A stretch of DNA of 64,000 bases from Polytrichum commune (Eukaryota > Streptophyta > Polytrichopsida > Polytrichales > Polytrichaceae): positions 2,542,001-2,606,000 of the forward strand of contig OX485804.1 of assembly GCA_950295325.1 (NCBI GenBank), in the 5' to 3' direction. Under the pieces are notes generated by a model that was not told the origin of the DNA, made no database searches, and was given only the letters and a program-made list of their open reading frames with translations. Made by a program: the position numbers and the translations under genes. Numbering within the stretch: position 1 is the first letter of the stretch; each line of letters opens with the position of its first letter. Below, piece by piece: positions 59,951-64,000 of the stretch.

Positions 59951-60649
59951 GTTCGGAGGAGGGGTTGACCTGGATTCTGGGACTCCTTTTAGCCACCACC
60001 ACCCAAACAACCTCTTGCTGCCACTTCGCTGAATCTCTCCCATGCTTTGCGTGTGGCTTTCTTATTTTCCGCTTTCCCAGTTCTTCCTACTGCACCCGAC
60101 CTCACTTTATGATCACTTGGGATGGATATAAGAATCTAGCTGGCTTAGTAACGGTGGATGAGAATGTGAGGAAACGGTGAAGCATTCATCCTCTCCAAGC
60201 GACTTATGGAACATTATGGTGAGGAAATGTGGGTGATAAAGGCGGAAAGGGTGAATTAATCAACTTCTTTGAGCAAGTTATGGAACATTATTGGCTTGCC
60301 TCTTACAAGGATGGCGTGGTGATGCTATTTTAGGATTGATATCCGCACATGGAGGGATAGTAAACTTTTCATCCGTTGCTGAAACAGTCCACTCAGAACT
60401 TTCATCCACGCAGTAGAGGTAATCCTTTTTCCTCCCATTCCCAAAGAACAGTGGGTAACTTGTGTATCCATCAACACGCCGTGTAAAGAAGATGAACATT
60501 TTTAAGTTTCATCCAGAAATAGTAAATCCATCCACACTCTTTCCCAAAACCAGACCAAGTACATCTCGTGACTTGTTTGCAAAGGATGGATGACTCACGA
60601 GTCCAGCACATTGTCATCCACCACCTGTCACTACACAACGATCGTAGTT

Positions 60650-60892
60650 GGCTTGGGATTTCGGGGTGTCCATGTAAAACTCATCCATCGTGGATGAAGG
60701 GACTCTAGTAAAAACAAGTCCCCTGCAAGGTTATGAGTCATCTCATTCCAACTAGACTACATTACACTAATTTGGAGTCTTTGATACTATTCTCGAAGTC
60801 AACTTATATAAAATTAATCAATTTGTAATAATCAACCGCATTTTCACCTACGTAATGGATGAGTTTGCATAGACACCATGAATCCCTACCCT
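60650..60892. mobile_element. Diverged member of the GGCCRGGGATTCGTGG MITE family
   Basis: Left GGCTTGGGATTTCGGGGTGT and reverse-complemented right GGGTAGGGATTCATGGTGTC, both leading to AACTCATCC. The interior keeps ATCGTGGATGAAGGGACTC, CAAGTCCCC and GACTACATTACACTAAT. No clear target duplication. Confidence 0.7.
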
Positions 60893-60899
60893 AGTTAGT

Positions 60900-61860
60900 G
60901 AGGTTTAAACTTTGGATTTTGTGACCTGAACCAAAATTCACAAATCTACAGAATACACACCAGCCCAGTTCTGCTGTCCCTTATTGTGGGTGAACCCCTG
61001 TTGACCCTGTAAAATCCACAGAAAACGTAGATCTTAGCACCCATTCATGTAAAATTTTGGTGAATTACTCCCTGTTTGTGTAGAATCTACGTTGTTGGTA
61101 GACCTGGGGCGAGTTCTCTAGTCCTTGTTGTGAGTGAATCTCACGTAGGCCTGGCACCCGTTCGTTTTGGTGGATCTCTGCGCGTTTCTGTAATCTACGG
61201 CCCTCCTAGATATTAGACCCGCTCTCTTGTCTGTGTTACGGGTTGAATCTTTGACGGCACTGTGAAATCCATGCACAGTGTAGATTTATGAACGGGGAGA
61301 AGGACCGCTAGTTACAGATGAATTAGTTGAGTTTGAGAAACAACCGGATCAAATTCAAGACTTTAGTCGCTGATCGATCTAGAAACTTAAAAAATATTCT
61401 TCACTTTAACAAAGATAAACCGAAAGATGTCAACATGTAACCGGTTGGTCTCAGAAACACTAAACTCTCGACCGATTAAAGCCCATAATTCTCCCCGGAC
61501 ACTGGTGTAGTTTCTGGCACCGGTTTATGTGTTGGTGATGAATCTCTGAGCTGGTGTTCCTATAGTCTGTGAAATTCCTAGACATGAGGTGTGTTCTCTT
61601 GTCTGTGATGGCACTTGTGAAATCCACGCGATATGTAAATCTGGCAGCAGTTTGTGTTATGGTGAGGCTCTGCTGCGTTTTCTGAATCTACAGATGCTGT
61701 ACATATGGGACCACATCCCTTGCCGATGTCTGGGTGAATCTATCTGGTGGCCTTGCTTGTCCATTGTGGCGGAGCAACCACGGATTAGGAGGGTTCTGAT
61801 CTCCATTGCCTGTGTCGGTGCTCATACATAACTTGCATATTTTACCGGATATTATAGTTC
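60900..61860. repeat. Degenerate local repeats, GTGAAATCCACG/GTAGAT words
   Basis: Words such as AAATCCAC, GTAGATCT/GTAGATTT, TTCTCTTGTCTGTG and GGTGAATC recur every 50-120 bp, for example at 61010-61290 and 61565-61760. This looks like an old tandem array, split by the block at 61305-61510. No gene seen. Confidence 0.45.
61305..61510. repeat. Third, diverged copy of the text at 16680-16890 and 32040-32270
   Basis: Shares AGTTACAG, GAGTTTGAGAAA, GATGTCAACATGTAACCGGT and ACACTGG in the same order. In units A and B this text follows directly on the ACTACACTAAATA MITE; here no MITE precedes it. Confidence 0.7.
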
Positions 61861-61899
61861 ACACAACTTGGAGCTGAGTCAAGATTCTATGAGTTTGGT

Positions 61900-63640
61900 G
61901 CGAGTGATGCCCGGTCTGCACCGACGTTTTCGTCTGATTCCATCCGTGAAATTGTTGGGGATTATGTTGAGAGATAGATGTTAGCCCACCACTTTTCACA
62001 CAATTACAGCCGGAGATGCCGACGGATGGTGCCATAAGTTGGCCAGTGTGATTGGCCCCTGGGGGAAGGATTTCCGGCAAGTGTGCAGACAACGGTGGAT
62101 GTTCTTGTAGGAAGCATGTAGTGTGGGGTTGGTCAGGTTATAAGCTCTGCTCAAGGCTTCAAGTTGCTCCTACCAAAACAGAGTAAAAAGTTTGATTGCT
62201 AATTTTCACAAAAAGTTTGAAAGACGTAACACACACTCAGGAGTCAACTCTCTTTGAAGTCGGTGTGTCCAGAAATTCGGTGAAAGGCAATCGGTAGGTG
62301 CTGCTACTTTCTGAACAAGCTTTCCAACACAGGGACCCTACCACCATCTCACTTATCTAGGAGAATGGTAGATGTAATACTTTCGACAGTGATATCATCT
62401 ACACCAGACCTAGATTTTGAATATAGGTGTTGAACTTCGCTCCTCTTGCACAAGTGTTGATTTTTGAACCCGTCAAATATCTGTCAAGTGCATGTCACAC
62501 CCGTCAAATATCTGTCAAGTGCATGTCACACCCGTCAAATGTGCATCGTGTATATATTTGGGTTTGTAATTTTGGACATTTGGGGTTTGTGACGGGTGCA
62601 AAAACCAACCCTACGGCCTTGCACATTTTCATTCAAATGGTAACAAACCTCACAACTTCAAAGTATGTAGCGTTGACCATCTCGAATCTCACTGAAGTGT
62701 CATGTCCTCGTTGGACATGAGCACGTCAATTATAGACTATATCATGCTATCCTTGCAACATGGTCATCACTACATCATATAGCATACACATGTTGTCTTG
62801 CTACATGTTGTACTAGGGTTCCTCATGTACAATATCTAGTTCATGGTTTATGAAGCCTAGTGTCACTTACTAGTTTGTAGTTACGTAATGTCGTATCTTC
62901 TTACTTAATATGTAAGGTTCTTCAAAGCAAAGTCATTTATGTTATGTAGTGTTCACACTACACTATACATTTGTTTACAGTGCGGCCCACATTATTCATA
63001 GCCAACTGACGTGAATGATTTTGCAATCACCAAGGTGGCCACCCTAAAAGGTGTCGTGGAACACTCGTTACTATAAGATGAGTCATGGGGGCCATTCAAA
63101 ATTAACATGGCACATCCATATTAATGCCACATTAGATTCAATATACAATGTACCTACCTTTTTGTACGTTGTTAGTACGTAGAAGCCAAAGGGTCATTTA
63201 CACTATAGGTGGTTGTGGTTGTGGTTGTTCTTGTAGTTTACTTTCTATGGTTTCGTGGCCGTGGAAAGGTGTCATAATTGCTAACCATCACCACAACCAC
63301 CTTCTTCCTCATCACCCCCACTACTCTGCATTAGTAATGTTTGTACTCATGTGACATCATTAAAGAGCTTCACCAAGGTTTGGGGAAATTTTTGAGGTGG
63401 CTACCATTTTAACACTACAATTTGAGGTCCACAAGGATAACATCACTTTCATCTTTTTTTGAGGCGAAGACATTTAAGGCAATAATAGATTGTGATTTAG
63501 AAGACCGACCCCATCATCAACCACAACCACAAAGGATTCTCATAAAATAAGCTTGAATGAGAAACAATCGTACATGTGATTGATTGCGACAGTTGACCAC
63601 ATCCACTACCATGACAAAGAGAGGGGAGAATTATCGCATA
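61900..63640. other. AT-rich spacer, no gene seen
   Basis: Holds the 31-bp tandem repeat (62468-62540). Short CACTACACTATACATT and GCGGCCCACATTATTCATAG words at 62955-63002 resemble ends of the CTACACTAAA MITEs. Confidence 0.5.
62468..62540. repeat. 31-bp tandem repeat, about 2.3 units
   Basis: Unit starts at 62468, 62499 and 62530 with ACCCGTCAAATATCTGTCAA. The first two units are identical. Confidence 0.95.
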
Positions 63641-63876
63641 CGAGCATACAATTCATCCATCCATCATTATGAAATAGTATGCAACCCAGAGGTTAGTATT
63701 CGTAGTTGATATTCACATCTAAATTAGTTTCAAAGACCCTGAATGAGTATAGAGGCAACCAAATGAGACGAATCAACAACAAGCTTGTTATAGGAGGTCA
63801 AGTCTTACACTTGATGGATGAGAGGTATAATGCTCATATGTAATAATTCCCTCCCTCCTACCACAACCACCTTCGT
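63640..63876. repeat. Diverged copy of unit text at 9380-9600
   Basis: Shares ATAGTATGCAACCCA-like text, TTTCAAAGACCC and TTGATGGATGAGAGGTA with 9380-9600 and 24375-24600. Confidence 0.6.
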
Positions 63877-64000
63877 AGGACTCATGGATTGCAACATCTA
63901 CATAAATTCATCCATCATGAACGAAGGGGCTCTAGTAAGAAAGACAAGTCCCCACAAGGTTGAAGGCCGATTCATTTAAATTGAGCTCCACTACACTAAC
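63877..64000. mobile_element. Partial MITE of the GGCCRGGGATTCGTGG family, cut by the window end
   Basis: Interior words match 49890-49990 (ATCATGAACGAAGGGGCTC, ACAAGTCCCC, GGCCGATTCATT). The left end is diverged. The window stops at CACTACACTAAC, inside the element. Confidence 0.65.

Noticed and set aside
1-64000. CRISPR arrays, tRNA or rRNA genes, bacterial operons
   Set aside because: No direct repeats with regular spacers, no tRNA B-box/cloverleaf text, and no rRNA core motifs were seen on either strand by eye.

Overview
This window looks like nuclear DNA of a land plant. It is AT-rich, gene-poor and full of short non-autonomous DNA transposons, with spliceosomal GT-AG introns. On the minus strand it carries a cluster of U2 spliceosomal RNA genes with the plant type of promoter, an upstream sequence element about 30 bp above a TATA box. 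I cannot name the lineage from sequence alone. No bacterial operon, rRNA, tRNA or CRISPR array was seen.

Layout. Bases 1-40390 are three nested copies of one large unit: A (1-19634), B (20826-35390) and C (35391 to U2-1). They differ by clean insertions and deletions, so several mobile elements can be read with their empty sites: a 498-bp hAT-type MITE (B), a 993-bp Mutator-type element (B), a 349-bp TA-target MITE (C) and a 3.6-kb cassette (A). Bases 40391-49830 hold five U2 loci (40391-40586, 42405-42602, 45302-45506, 47195-47390, 49560-49755). Shorter U2 3' ends remain in A and B. Flanking DNA is shared between the U2 loci and units A-C, so the first 50 kb is one array that grew by duplication of a U2-bearing module. 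From 50 to 64 kb there are diverged pieces of the same unit, retroposon tails, MITEs, a long fold-back, simple repeats and no convincing gene.

Genes. The best protein gene is a pair of six-exon paralogues on the minus strand (11400-14176 and 26490-29102). Every exon length difference between them up to exon 5 is a multiple of three. The first exon resembles a divergent AP2/ERF-type domain, followed by a coiled coil. Copy B ends 22 codons early. The cassette at 3297-6929 holds a broken FCP1/NIF-type (HAD phosphatase-like) gene and a second two-exon gene fragment, studded with nine copies of a short GC-rich palindrome found nowhere else in the window. U2-4 is the most canonical U2 gene. U2-2, U2-3 and U2-5 show decay in the 3' stem, the branch-site recognition sequence and the promoter respectively.

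All calls come from reading the sequence. Family names rest on motif recognition, not on a search.
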